Part shown: positions 10,753 through 21,525 of the stretch, piece after piece
How the letters are laid out: the number at the start of each line of letters is the position of its first letter
Numbering within the stretch: position 1 is the stretch's first letter
NCBI GenBank assembly: GCA_947095585.1
Contig: OX352762.1
Coordinates: forward strand, 49,213,540-49,277,539
From: Nephrocerus scutellatus
Taxonomy: Eukaryota > Arthropoda > Insecta > Diptera > Pipunculidae
Length of the DNA stretch: 64,000 nucleotides
Reading direction: 5' to 3'
Position numbers and translations under genes: made by a program
Notes under the pieces: model-generated
What the model was told of the DNA's origin: nothing
Databases searched by the model: none
The model's input: the letters and a program-made list of their open reading frames with translations, nothing else

Positions 10753-11195
10753 CTGGCGGCAGCGCAGCCAGCCTGTAGAAAGACATTTTTCAGACACGTT
10801 GAGTCTCCGACTGCCGGTAACTGAATGATTTAGGTCCCGCACAAACGTCTTTAACAATTTTTAATTTTGTTTAATATCGATAGAACTTTTTATACTTCAA
10901 GTATATCAAACAGGAATTCCACACCCAAAATGGACTGGCGGCAGCGCAGCCAGCCTGCGGAAAAAATTTTTCAGACACGTTGTGTCTCCGACTGCCGGTA
11001 ACTTAATCGTTTAGGTCCCGCACAACTTCTTAAACAATTTTTAAATTTATTTAATATCGATGGAACTTTTTATACTTCAAGTATATCAAAAAGAATTTAA
11101 CAACCAAAATGGACTGCGGCAGCGCAGCAAGCCTGCAGGAAAAAAAATTTCAGACACGTTGTGTCTCCGACTGCCGGTAACTTAATGATTTATCG
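10753..11195 (+). repeat. ~180 bp tandem repeat, about 2.5 copies
   Basis: Copies start at 10753, 10935 and 11114 (periods 182 and 179). Each opens with a CTGCGGCAGCGCAG-like motif and contains cagacacgttg, ctccgactgccggtaac, and, except in the short last copy, a tttaatatcgat...cttcaagtatatc segment. Copies are clearly diverged. The period is in the range of insect satellites, but it could also be a subterminal repeat of a transposon. Confidence 0.8.
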
Positions 11196-11649
11196 TTTCT
11201 CATCGCATCAGGTTGCAGTTGTGAGCTGACCCCCTGTGTTGGTATGGGTGCGTTAGACATACCCTACCGTGTCACTTCTCATGCATCATGTGTATAACCC
11301 CCATCCTACGGTAATATCAATCGAATATCTTTTTACCTATACCAATCCACTTATGGGCTGCTGCTTGCGTGGCAAGTCGGTATTCAATAGCAAAAGTGAA
11401 ATCATCCGATTTCGGTGACCAATCAAAAGGGTCAATCTATACTTTTTGCAATATTACGCCACCTATATCCAAGCTCAAATTTCGCAAATTTAGGCTATTG
11501 ATGGTGTAAGTGAACCGCAAGATGTAATCATGCACAGGGTGTGATGTAACCAAAATTTCAATTTCCTTTTTTTTCTTTTTCTTCGTTTACAATTCCGACT
11601 AGGAAAAGGGAAAATTTTTTGAATAAGTTCTACCATCACACCAGAGTAG
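11196..11649. other. Unrecognised segment
   Basis: No coding pattern, repeat or RNA gene recognised. It ends where similarity to RTE-like sequence begins. Confidence 0.4.
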
Positions 11650-12256
11650 AACTTTATAAAGCCATGAGAGAATTTGGCATCCCCAATAAACTGGTACGAC
11701 AATGTAGGTTGACCATAACCAATGTTATAAGCCAAGTAAAAATATCCGGAACACTATCAAGCCCATTCAACATCTATAACGGGCTCCGACAAGGGGGTGG
11801 ACTGGCCTGTGCCCTCTTCAACCTGGCATTAGATCCGATCTATATCCCCTATAAGTCCATTCAGATACTAGCTTACGGAGACGATATTGACATCGTTGGT
11901 ATAAACCGAAGAGCTGTACAGGAAGCTTTCATCCAGATAGAGCAGGTGGCACGAAATCTGGGGCTGCACATAAATGAGAGCAAAACAAAGTGCATGGTGG
12001 CCATGTCTGCGATCTGCGAAGATCCAACATTGGTCCCTCAATTCAAATAGTGGAGCGCGAATTTGAAGTAGTGCAATCCTTTAACTATCTCGGGTCACTG
12101 TAGCAGCCCATAACAGCATGGAACTAGAAATACGCGCACGGTTGCTTAAAGCCAACAAAGCCTACTTTAGTCTGTCAAGACTATTCAAATCTAGGAACTT
12201 AACCATAACATCCAAGCTGCTGATATATAAGACGTTTATGGCTATTAAATATCGGC
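11650..12256 (+). pseudogene. RTE-like reverse transcriptase fragment, plus strand
   Basis: The open part (to 12050) carries VELYKAMREFGIPNKLV, NGLRQGGGLACALFNLAL and LAYGDDIDIVG. It continues after a stop with SFNYLGS and a LLKANKAYFSLSRLF region up to 12256. These are the RT palm and thumb of an RTE-like element, the same family as the minus copy at 14.9-15.8 kb. The active site reads YGDD here rather than YADD. N-terminal RT and the endonuclease are absent. It abuts BEL/Pao pol at 12257 without a visible target-site duplication. Confidence 0.75.
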
Positions 12257-13822
12257 TGGGATGATGATATACCCAATGAAGCGCAACTCCAATGGTCAAT
12301 TTTCAAACTTCAACTTATTTCCGTTCCACGATGGCTCCAAACAAGTGGAAACGAAATGACGCTCCACGGTTTCTGCAACTCAAGTGAACAAGCCTTTGCT
12401 GCATCGGTATACGTGGGAGGTATCGATTCTAGAGGAACTATGCGTACGTCACTGGTCACGGCTAAAACCAATGTCGCGCCAGTCAAGTCACTCACAAGTT
12501 AAGACCTGAACTCTGTGGAGCAGTGCTGTTAACCAGTTTTGTTTTGGATTGGTTGTCTGCTCCGCCAAGACAATGGGATTGTTTTGTTAGTAATAGAACT
12601 AGCCAAATTTTGACTCAATTAACGCGCCATCAATGGCAGCATGTACCTACAAAACAAAACCCTGCAGATTGTGCAACAAGAGGGCTGAATCCAATGGAGC
12701 TAAAGTATCATCACTTATGGTGGACCGGACTAGAGTGGTTAGCCTTGGATCGAGAAAGCTGGCCAAATTTTAAGCAATCGTTACCACTTACCGTAATAGA
12801 AAAACGAAAGGGGTATATTCAAACCTTAACCGCCACCACGATATCCGATGACAATCTAATTGATGAATTGTGCGAGCGATATTCGGACTTCGACAAAATA
12901 TGCATGGTTCTAGCATTCATCCGTCGATTTATCAACAATAGTCGCGTTCGATGTCATGGGAAGCCACGAAGTAAAGGTCTTCAATGATCCGAATATTTTC
13001 ATGCCAGAAAAGAGATCTTTCGACGTATTCAATCTATTCAAAATATATCTCACTATTCATAGATAGAAAAACGGGTGACAATTTACTTCGGGTTGAGGGT
13101 CGAATCGGCAAATCATTTGCACCAATTACACATTCGATATTTGCACTGCGGCCAATCACATTTAATTAGTCTTTTGCGCACGCAATACTGGATTATTGGC
13201 GCCGCAAGACTGGTAAAAAACATTATTCATCACTGTATTGATTGTTTCAAACGCAAACCTAAACTATTGGATCCACAAATGGGAGAGTTACCAGCTGAAC
13301 GGGTACAGGGACATCGCTGGGCCACTTAAAACATATGCTGTACGAGGTCGGGGTCAAAGAAAGCATAAAAGGTATATCTGCATTTTTGGTTGCCTCTTCA
13401 TTAAGGCGATTCATATTTCTCATTTCATTCTAGAAGGGGAATTTGTACCACAGTTAACGAACATCGCTACCAACCGCTTATCTAGATGGCAATTAGTCCA
13501 AAAACTTACCCAGCATTTCTGGAAAAGATGGTACCAAGAATATCTTACGTTTCTGCAACCACGAACTAAATGGCCTGCTAAAAAACCAAATATCGATATC
13601 AACAGTTTGGTACTCATCAGAGAAAACAATCCGCTTACTAATCAATACACGATAGGAAGTGTTGTAAGGACTCAGTGGTTACAATTAAAGCCTCCCTGGG
13701 AGAATTCGTTCGGCCAATACATAGGCTGGCAGTACTTCCAACTGAAATCAACGATGTTCAGGGCGGCCAGGATGTTTAGACCACGCATCATTGGTAACGG
13801 AATTATTAAAAGAATTCCTTAA
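12257..13822 (+). pseudogene. BEL/Pao pol fragment: RNase H and integrase
   Basis: Starts with WDDDIPNEAQLQW and WLQTSGNEMTLHGFC (RNase H). Next come VLDWLSAPPRQWDCFVSNRT and NPADCATRG (12523-12987), then the zinc-binding part of integrase with HCIDCFKRKPK (13075-13329). GPLKTYAVRGRGQ marks the start of the catalytic core, then the frame jumps to the C-terminus with NRLSRWQLVQKLTQHFWKRW (13470-13620). Most of the DDE core is deleted. Stops near 12510, 12987 and 13325 add to the damage. Confidence 0.8.
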
Positions 13823-13859
13823 TGTGGTATATTAAATCTAAAAATATAAATTCAAATAT

Positions 13860-14075
13860 CTAAATGTAGTTATAGAAACTTATCAAACTTTCGGATTGAA
13901 TGTATTCATTATCAAATTTTCGGATTGAATTGTGTTCAGTGTCGGATTGAACTTTCAGTGTCGTGTTGTAGAACTGCTCACTGTTTAACTCGCTCAGATT
14001 GTTCATTTCGATTTTTATTAATTTTGAGTTGTAGTTTATTATTTTACTTATAACTTTTGATTGTTCGTTTTTCAC
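13860..14075 (-). pseudogene. Possible Gag N-terminus after a primer site
   Basis: A 71-codon minus frame, Asn/Ser-rich, without a recognisable domain. It is kept only because it lies about 100 bases downstream of an LTR-end and primer-binding-site pattern on the same strand, where Gag would start. It could be chance. Confidence 0.25.
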
Positions 14076-14181
14076 TGATTTTTTTTTTTTTTCGTTTCGT
14101 TTTCGTTTTTACAAGGTAAACCTTGGACTATTTTTTGCTTTTCACATGTTTATCTCGGACTTTTTCGTTTTTCACAGGTGT

Positions 14182-14200
14182 AACCCCACATCTGACACCA
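14182..14200 (-). other. Primer-binding-site-like sequence
   Basis: On minus TGGTGTCAGATGTGGGGTT follows ACATAAAAAT. TGGTGTCAGA followed by a G-rich stretch is the usual look of a tRNA primer site of Ty3/gypsy elements. The primer tRNA was not identified. Confidence 0.55.
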
Positions 14201-14890
14201 ATTTTTATGTGTAGTAGTAGCTCTTAGAAGGAGTCTCTGCTACTGTTTTCTTCGGGTTACCTATTTCTCAACAAATCTGTTGCCCAAAATAAATGAATAG
14301 TCGAGCATTTTATTTCAATGTTATTTATAATTGATATAAGTTTTGATTTAATGTTGATACATAACGTTTTATTTTATTAGTCTTAAGAAGATATTTTAAT
14401 TCACAAAATGGTTCTAAATTGTATTTGATTCACAGTAATACCTAATAGTAATGAAATAGTAAGTATTTAATGCACGATTTAGAACTTATTGTGAAAAAGT
14501 AAGTTTTAATTCACGATTTAGAACTTATTATGAAATAGTATGAAATAGTAGGTAAGTATTAAATTTACGATTATTTTCGTTATTTTCTCGCAAACCAATA
14601 TATTATAAAGTTAATTTTGGAATAAATAATTGATAAAAAAAAGTGATGAAATATTAAGTATTTAATGCAATGACTCTGTTACGACTCTCAAATTAACTAC
14701 TGATACGACACTCAATTGATTACAAGACTAACACCGTGACTGACTGTGTATCTGACTTCTGACTGACTCCCTGATTCTGATACGACTCGCTCTATTTATA
14801 TGGAGCTTTTTCATCAAAGTACACTATCCCAAAGGTCGGCATATTCAGCGTTCTGGTATACCAGAGCAATACAACGACTCAATCGTTTGT
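14201..14890 (-). repeat. Probable 5' LTR (R-U5 part) of a gypsy-like element
   Basis: Lies directly upstream, on minus, of the primer-site pattern. It contains a TATA element (14790-14800) and A+T-rich sequence with repeated 18-bp words (cacgatttagaacttatt at 14473-14490 and 14512-14529). The upstream limit is unclear because an RTE-like 3' end abuts at about 14,890. No partner LTR was found. Confidence 0.45.
14790..14800 (-). promoter_or_regulatory. TATA element in gypsy-like LTR
   Basis: TATAAATAGAG on minus, about 590 bases before the primer-site pattern and followed by several GAGTC/CAGTC words. Confidence 0.5.
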
Positions 14891-15770
14891 CATTATCATA
14901 TTTGGCTCTACAACCGGTATCCGGTCCTGGCCTCCCGCAAAAAATCTCTCCACCGGTCCCGATTTCGAGCCAATGTCATCAGTTTTTCATCCCTAAACTC
15001 TTGGCGTCCTGGTCTACGCAATCCTTCTAGCGTAGACTTCGCCGGCCTCGCTGCCGTGTTCTATAAATCCTACCGCAAAGGACTTTCCGAGCAGGGTCAT
15101 ATCCGCTCATGCGAGCGAAGTGTCCTGCCCCTCTCATTTATGTGCAGTTTCAGATTTCGTGCCGCCTGCTCGATCGGGATGAAAGCTTCCTGTACAGCTC
15201 TTTGGTTTCTACCAACAATGTCAATATCGTCTGCGTAAGCAAGTATCTGAATGGACTTAAAGAGGATTGTTCCTCTCGCTGTTACGTCAGAGTCTAGGAT
15301 CACTTTCTCCAACGCCAGGTTGAAGAGGACGCAGGCCAATCCATCCACTTGTCGGAGCCCGTTATGGATCTTGAATGGGCTTGATAGTGCTCCGAATAAT
15401 TTTACTTGGCTTATAACATTGGTCATGGTCAACTTCCATAGTCTTGTCAGTTTATTTGGAATGGCGAATTCTCTCATGGCTTTATAAAGTTCTACTCTGG
15501 CTATGCTATCTATCATAGGCGGCTTTAAAGTCTATAAAAAGATGGGGTAGTGAGTTTTGAAACTCTAGACATTTTTCCATCCCCTGCCTAAGGGTGTAAA
15601 TCTGATCAGTTGTTGGTTTGCCTGGGATGAAGGTACACTGGTATGGACCAATGATGACTTTAGCGTATGGGGCTATCCTGTCTTAAAGGATAGAGGAGAA
15701 AATCTTATATACGGTACTCAACATCGTTATACCACGATAACGTACATTTGGTTAAATTGCTGTGTGTTAT
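14890..15770 (-). pseudogene. RTE-like RT and C-terminus, minus strand
   Basis: The frame at 15097-15516 carries VELYKAMREFAIPNKL, NGLRQVDGLACVLFNLAL and LAYADDIDIVGRNQ with an intact YADD site. Fingers sequence (FIPGKPTTDQIYTLRQ) lies at 15,560-15,650. After a deletion near 15,090 the C-terminal segment with RNRDRWRDFLREARTGYRL is readable at about 14,900-14,985. RTE elements use this RT for target-primed copying. The upstream endonuclease is absent here, but a matching endonuclease scrap lies at 20,211-20,430. Confidence 0.75.
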
Positions 15771-16706
15771 GGGTTTTTTTTAATGGTTGGGGTTTATTGC
15801 CGTTTATTTATTGAGAAATAAACGGACATTGACTTAGGGCTATGAATTCTTTGTAAACAATGTAGGATATTGATTAAGGATTGGGAAATAGCGTATGTTG
15901 GTACTAAAGGGGTGGTCAGATTCCTCTATATTCTCAAAAAAAGGGTTACCACAGAACTTATATTGCGATGTTAAGAATTCTCCAATGTAACTTTCACACG
16001 AGAATGTTCTTTCCAAAAATAAATCAGTGTTAAGTTTTAATACGCACAACCAAAGTTATAGTAACAATTTTATTTCGAATTTAAAATTTACATTTAACAT
16101 TCAAAAAAATAATAACTTTATTACATTTATATTAATTTTATACAAAAGTGGAGTCAAGAGGTGACTACTTGTTTAAAAAAGAAATGAGTTAGAGCTTGTC
16201 CATTCATCAGATACCACTCGCCGGAACTGATAACTCGAAGTCGAATTCAATTATCGAATTCGTTAAGCGCGTAATACAAAATGTGTAAGTTGTGTCGTCC
16301 GCACGAACGACGTCAACCACTCCATTTAATGAGGAGTGGACGAGTGGTAACGCTACACTATCCCACCTCTAGTGAACGCCGAGAACGATACGCAGAACTA
16401 CTTGACACGATTAGGTATGGTAATTGTTCGACCTGATCGCGATTTAATATTTTGGTCTTTAATCGGATTGGTAGCAAATATGAAATGATTTCGCTTCTCA
16501 ATCGGAGAATCAACTGTCGATTTTTTTGTATTCGAATCAGTAGACGCGCAACCCGAAGTGGTGGCAACCCCGACGGCAAACCAGACGGCGGCTTGTCGAC
16601 TGCCTCTGTAAAGCAGCAGATTAATAGAAACAAAAGATTCTAAACCTTTTATAAGTAACGTGAAATACTTATCGTTTCGTTTGATTTCTCGAAAGGGTCC
16701 TTTGTA
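15361..16706 (-). repeat. Composite block B (partner of block A)
   Basis: Matches 8805-10118 with the same order of RTE fragment, spacer, LTR and integrase tail. Here the RTE sequence continues further left and the integrase continues further right, so block B is closer to the source and block A is the duplicate. Confidence 0.8.
15913..16357 (-). repeat. 3' LTR of Osvaldo-like element, copy B
   Basis: 445 bp, starting TGTAGCG on minus after the purine tract CTAGAGGTGGGATAG (16358-16372). It is close to copy A but clearly diverged from copies C and D at 22.8 and 24.7 kb, so it may not be the original partner of LTR C. Confidence 0.7.
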
Positions 16707-17551
16707 CGGCGCTTGAAAAGAGGCTCGAATTGCATCAGTGCGAACCAACACGTCGTCGCAGCTTGCTAAGTCTTTAAAAACAAAAATATGGTTCTTTTTG
16801 TGATTTGATGCTGTTGCTGGTTGTTAGGCTTTAATTTCCTTTCGAAGCTGTAGCACGAATTCAAATTGCGATGGATCGCTTTTTGTGTGAATGAATTCGC
16901 ATGGGAGTCGTAGGTTTTCGTCACAGACCAATTCTGCATACATGCTTTTGCAGTATTCCCGCAATGCTATTCTAAGGCCGAGGAGTATCAGAGGAAAAGA
17001 TTTAGTCCATTGAGATACCGCAGCACACATTCGATAATACCATTGCAGGCTGGATTGTAAGCTGTGGTTCGTTTGTGCTCGATATCAAGTGCTTTCGAAA
17101 GTTTCTCATAAAGAGTAGACTCGAATTGTCCGCCTCTATCAGTGACGATGACAGAAAGAATTCCGAATCTACTAATACAGGTTTTGATAAGTTCGTCCGC
17201 GACTGTTTCCGCTTTCATTTCTGGCCTACGCGTGCATCAATCAATCATAGTGAGACAATAGAAATGTCCCACAGATGGTGGCAGCGGTCCTATCAAATCG
17301 ATATGAATTTTAGAAAACCGTTTACTGGTCGGGCAGTAAAATCCTGTTTCACTCTCAACATGACGTGAAACTTTGCATTTTTGGCAACGGATACAACATT
17401 TGGCCAAACTTCTCACTTCCTTGATCATCGAGGGCCAGATGAACTTAGTTGCGACTTCTTTATCCGTGATTCGTTCCACAGTGTTTCTCGACGTAGTCCA
17501 GACCGCTGTTGACGTGAAGTGCGTCAATATGCGAAAGAGCGTCTGCAACAA
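16378..17551 (-). pseudogene. Osvaldo-like gypsy integrase
   Basis: Reading leftward: zinc-binding domain with H...CCIRCQKCKV and KIHIDLIGPLPPS at the catalytic core (17237-17551); VTDRGGQFESTLYEKL and TAYNPACNGIIE, with the second Asp and the Glu of the D,D,E triad (16988-17218); a further core segment with SFPLILLGLR (16824-17030); and the C-terminal tail with PYKGPFREIKRNDKYFTLL and RSGRT (16398-16751). Integrase would insert element cDNA. It is spread over four frames, so it is inactive. The 3' LTR follows directly. Confidence 0.8.
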
Positions 17552-17830
17552 TACTTTTGACTCCGGAGATGTGACGGATTGCGGACGTGTATTGGCCGAT
17601 TAAATCTAAATACCTGCTTTGCTAGGGGTTTGTGATCGGAGAAAAGAATAACCGCTGCATAAGCCTCCAAAAGCTCTAGATCGTAAGTACTGTATCGAGT
17701 TTCGGCGTCATTAAGATTTCGAGAGAAGAAACATAATGGCTGCCAATCAACTGAGGAAAACTGCTGTAACACTGCGCCGATTGCTGCCGTGGAGGCGTCG
17801 ACCGTCGCTAGTTGCGTCGCTTCGGCAAGG
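17524..17830 (-). pseudogene. Osvaldo-like gypsy RNase H
   Basis: ATQLATVDASTAAIGAVLQQ (about 17,765-17,825) and WQPLCFFSRNLNDAETRYST, then FSDHKPLAKQVF. These are the first half of a Ty3/gypsy RNase H, with the DAS motif present (usually TDAS; VDAS here). Sequence upstream, linking it to RT, is missing: RT of the same family reappears only at 21,526 beyond the CR1-like insertion. Confidence 0.75.
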
Positions 17831-18450
17831 CGTTATTTACACGTTTCGAAAAAATTAATAGAAAAAAAAAGTGTACCTTGTGACAAACGAAAGCAAAAAA
17901 AATTTATTCAAAAAATTATAATAAGTTTTATTTAAAATAAATGAAAATATTTTTTAATTTTTTCATTTTAATTAAAAATTAACTTTTTTCTTTTATTTCT
18001 AATTGTGTTTTATACCATTCAGTATTTATTGTTGTGTTAAAAATTTTCAAGAATACTTTTTGATATCTAAACGTGATAACTATATTGGTCAAGATCGTTA
18101 AAGAAAGCAATCCACTATCTTAAAAAGAACAAATTGGTCATTTGTACAATCAAGAATATCAACGAAAGTGGTGTAAATTTGCCAACCAAAACGGAAACAA
18201 TCGTCGATTTATAATCGCTGTGTCTGGTTTCTCACCATCACAGATTCTTTTGCACGGATATTGTTCATCAAGCGTGGATACTGCTGACAGCAATACCATC
18301 AAAACAAAGTCATCATCTCGTAACGTTACCAAAGATTCGGGCACAAAAAAGCAGTTACGTTAAAAAGTATTTTTATTCAAGTTTTCCAATTTTTTAAATA
18401 ATTTATTTTATTTGAGTAGTTTTTAGAAATAGAATTTTTATTGACTTTCT
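17831..18450. other. AT-rich segment, no gene recognised
   Basis: A-rich tracts around 17,850-18,020. A 73-codon plus frame (18142-18363) rich in Ser/Asn/Lys has no recognisable domain. It may be leader or ORF1 remains of the CR1-like element to its right, but nothing proves it. Confidence 0.4.
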
Positions 18451-18655
18451 GTCTCAGTAGCTGTGCGTACCTTTTTCGTTTGTTAGGCCTGGTACTACAA
18501 ACGAATCAGTAACGTTTTCACTGTTGAGTGGTTGGTTCGTAGAAATTCTTCTTATTATTGTTCTTTTTAATATTTTTTTATTTTTTATTATATTCTTATC
18601 TTCTTTTACGTATATTTTCATCATCTTGACGGGTTCGGTATTTTTACTTTGTAAA

Positions 18656-19370
18656 ATGAACTCTTATTTTGAAATTAATTTCACAAATATTCGCGGCATT
18701 AAAAGTAATTTCAACTCGATCGTAGCACATCTTGACGCGAATAAACCTGCGGTTCTAAGTTTATGTGAAACGCAGGCCTCTTATATGGGTACCCCAAATG
18801 ATTTTCATTGTCCGGGGTATTCTCGTGTCGACTGTTTGGTTCCACATCGTGGGGTTATTTTATTTATACGAGATGACATCAGTTTTAGTGTTCCAAATTT
18901 TTAATATTCCAAACAGTAATCCCATGTTCAATACGATATGGATTTAAATTGTAATTTCAAACCATTCGATGTTTATTTGTTCCCTTTATCGTAGTCCTAA
19001 TTTGTCACCTGATGACACTAATATTGAGTTTAATTACTTATCAGACATTATAGACATGATTTACCAATCATCACCAACATCCGAATTGGTAGTCTTGGGT
19101 GATTTTAATGTCCACACTAATTCATGGTTGACCTATTCGAATGGTAGAGATCGATCTGGTGAAACCGCTGAACTATTTTCAAATATAAATCTTTTCACCC
19201 AACTCGTTGATAAGCCAACTAGGTATCCCGATACTACTCACCTTTTAGATTTATTTTTACTATGCCAGATAAATATTCAATTGATGTATCTGCTCCATTA
19301 GGTCTTTCTGACCATGCTTTGGTAGTAGCCAAATTTTCAATAACACCAGCCCTTATAGAGCCTACAAGTA
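18656..19370 (+). pseudogene. CR1-like endonuclease, copy I
   Basis: Starts at ATG 18656. NFTNIRGIKSNF, the CET triplet of the catalytic Glu, VVLGDFNVHTNSW (19,095-19,135) and GLSDHALVV (19,300-19,325) are the standard AP-endonuclease blocks. Frameshifts near 18,905 and 19,265 split the frame. The endonuclease makes the priming nick in this class. Confidence 0.75.
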
Positions 19371-19559
19371 AAAGGCTACTCTGGCACTATAAAAATGCTA
19401 ACTAGGATCTCCTGAACCAATTTTATAGCTCATTTGATTGGTAAACCTGTTTTTCCAGCAATAATGCTGATGAAGCATCACAACTAATCATGTCAACCAT
19501 TTGGCTAGGAATGAAAAATTGCATTCCTTCATTTAAAAAGAAAAATACTCATAAAAATA

Positions 19560-20215
19560 AATGGTTTAACGAATATTGCAGTCGCGTGTAAAAAAGCAGC
19601 CCATTTGGACTACGTTAATTGCACTTCTGAAGAAAACCTTGTAAAGTTTCGAATAGCTAGAAATAGATCAAACGCTATATTGAAAAGGTCCAAAATAATA
19701 TATGACCTTAAGATTCGAGATAGCATGCGAAAAATTGGATTCTGATTCACACAGTCGAAGCTTTTGGTCGTTTGCTGCATTGGTTAAAAGAAACTTTGCA
19801 GACAATACTTCGTCTATTCCTTCTTTATTTCATAATGGTATTCATTATAGAACTGATATTGAGAAAGCTAATCTCTTAGCTTCTCATTTCGCTGGTGCGT
19901 CTACCCTTCCTTTAACTAACCAAAGCCCCCCAATTCTCCCAAATCTAGGCCCAGGTATGTCTAAAATCTATTTTCGGAAACGGGTGGTTTCAAAGATTCT
20001 GAAAGAACTTGACCCCAATAAAGCGACTGGCCCCGACGGTATTTCGCCATTAGTATTAAAAAGTTGTCATCTTAATTTGGCAAAACCGCTTAGCTCTCTC
20101 AATGACAGGTGTTTTTCCATCATTTTGGAAAATAGCAAATATTCAACCCGTTCCGAAAAAAGGTGATAAATCGGCACCTACGAACTACCGTCATATTGCT
20201 TTGTTTGCATTTAGG
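19560..20215 (+). pseudogene. CR1-like linker and RT fingers, copy I
   Basis: SFWSFAALVKRNFADN, KANLLASHFAGASTLP, LDPNKATGPDGISPLVLKSC and, after a frame change, IQPVPKKGDKSAPTNYRHIA. The same order is found in the CR1-like copy split by Jockey (27.5 and 32.5 kb). The RT palm that should follow is replaced by foreign sequence at about 20,211. Confidence 0.7.
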
Positions 20216-20430
20216 GCGAGTCCTATCGCTTGACCGTAGTTGTTTCTGGTCTCTTCATTGCGAAGGGCAGCCGTGTTGACTCGAATCTGATTCGCGGATG
20301 CAGTCTTCCGTGATTATGCAATCCGCGCTCGGAGCACCATACCAACAAGATAGTGGTCCGAGTCGACGTTGGCACCTCGGTACGTTCGTACCGTCATCAG
20401 GTTCGGGTTGTGGCGGCGGTCTAGAGTAGA
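20211..20430 (-). pseudogene. RTE-like endonuclease scrap inside CR1-like copy I
   Basis: Minus reading gives RRHNPNLMTVRTYRGANVDS followed by DHYLVGMVLRARI and NTAALRNEET. This is the C-terminal catalytic block (DSDHYL) of RTE-family endonucleases. It occupies the place of the CR1-like RT palm, in the opposite orientation. Confidence 0.7.
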
Positions 20431-21126
20431 ATTTAACCCAAATAAATTCCAGTCTTGTCTTTTTTCTCAGAAGACAACTCAACATTATGTTCCACCTGTT
20501 ATTAATGGTACCCCTATTGCGAGATCTGATTCACTAAAGTTGTTAGGTTTAAAAGTATCAAGTGATCTTTCCTGGAAAGAACATATTTATGAAATTTCAA
20601 AAAGAGCTAGCCAATGTTTGGGCTTCATAAGACGTTGTAACTTCTACTTCACTCCCTCTAAAGTATTAAGATTATATAAATCTTATGTTAGACCAATTTT
20701 AGAATTTAATTCATATGTGTGGGGTGGGGCTCCAAGATTGCATTTGGTTCATCTTGATGGAATTCAGAATAGAGTTATCCGTTTGATAAACGATGTAACC
20801 ATTACTTCGTCTCTTGATACTTTGGAGCACAGACGAAATGTAGGAGCTTTATCTGTTTTCTACAAATTTTACAACGGTAAATGTTATTTAGAAGCCCGTT
20901 CTCTAGTTCCAGGTCCTTTTCTCAGTAACGTAAACACTCGTTTAAGGTCCAATCAACATAGATTTGCCTTAAAACTTTTTTCATGTAGAGCCCAACAATT
21001 TAAATTCTTCTTTTTTCCGAGAGTCTCTTCGATGTGAAATCAATTGGTCGAGCCCGTGTTTCCCGAATCTTATAATCTGCAGGCCTTCAAATTAGCCGTT
21101 AACAACTTCTTGAAGGATGATGGATA
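20430..21126 (+). pseudogene. CR1-like RT thumb and C-terminus, copy I
   Basis: From VEFNPNKFQSCLFSQK through LGLKVSSDLSWKEHI, RRCNFYFTPSKVLRLYKSYV and RPILEFNSYVWGGAP to the final NNFLKDDG. The frame runs to 21037, then shifts once. The active-site FADD block is missing, so copy I cannot make a working RT. Confidence 0.75.
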
Positions 21127-21520
21127 AAGTATTCATAAGTTGTTTATTAATATAAAAAAAAGAAAAAAAAACATCAGTATTTTTTACATTATTTTTATAA
21201 TTTGTAATATTTTCTTGGTCAAGGTTTTTTGTAGTTTTCCCTGACCATGATCCATTGATAAAAGTATTTGGACTCGCGTCGTTTTAAATTCGTGTTCGTT
21301 TTTCGTATTGCTTTTCCAATGAATCAGGGAGATTTCTGAGAAAATAAATTGAAACCGGCTACAAACGTGAGGAATGTGATATATTGTAAATCACATTCCT
21401 TCGATTTTTATTTTATTTTGAATTAAATAAAGGGCTTAGCCCAACTTATTGCCGTGACGCAAGTCATTCAGGAAGTCCTCCATTGGCAATAAGTCTCTAT
21501 ATATATATAAAAAAAAAAAA
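21127..21520 (+). other. 3' UTR and tail of CR1-like copy I
   Basis: AT-rich 3' UTR shared, in inverse orientation, with 35,036-35,420. It ends tctatatatatataaaaaa, which marks the 3' end of the element. Confidence 0.65.
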
Positions 21521-21525
21521 ATTTG

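Larger units (their letters stand above)
18450..21520 (+). mobile_element. CR1-like non-LTR element, copy I (left boundary approximate)
   Basis: Plus-strand element with endonuclease, damaged RT and 3' UTR, ending in a (TA)n-A(n) tail at about 21,500-21,520. Its 3' UTR (attgccgtgacgcaagtcat) recurs in the minus copy at 35 kb. It sits between the RT half and the RNase H/integrase half of an Osvaldo-like element, so it probably inserted there. The clade call CR1-like rests on the RT motifs; another Jockey-superfamily clade is possible. Confidence 0.7.

Noticed and set aside
14473..14530. Short repeated words as a CRISPR-like array
   Set aside because: Only two 18-bp words, diverged surroundings, AT-rich LTR context in a eukaryotic genome.
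18142..18363. ORF1 of the CR1-like element
   Set aside because: Position would fit, but there is no Cys-His knuckle or other family feature, so it is not listed as a gene.
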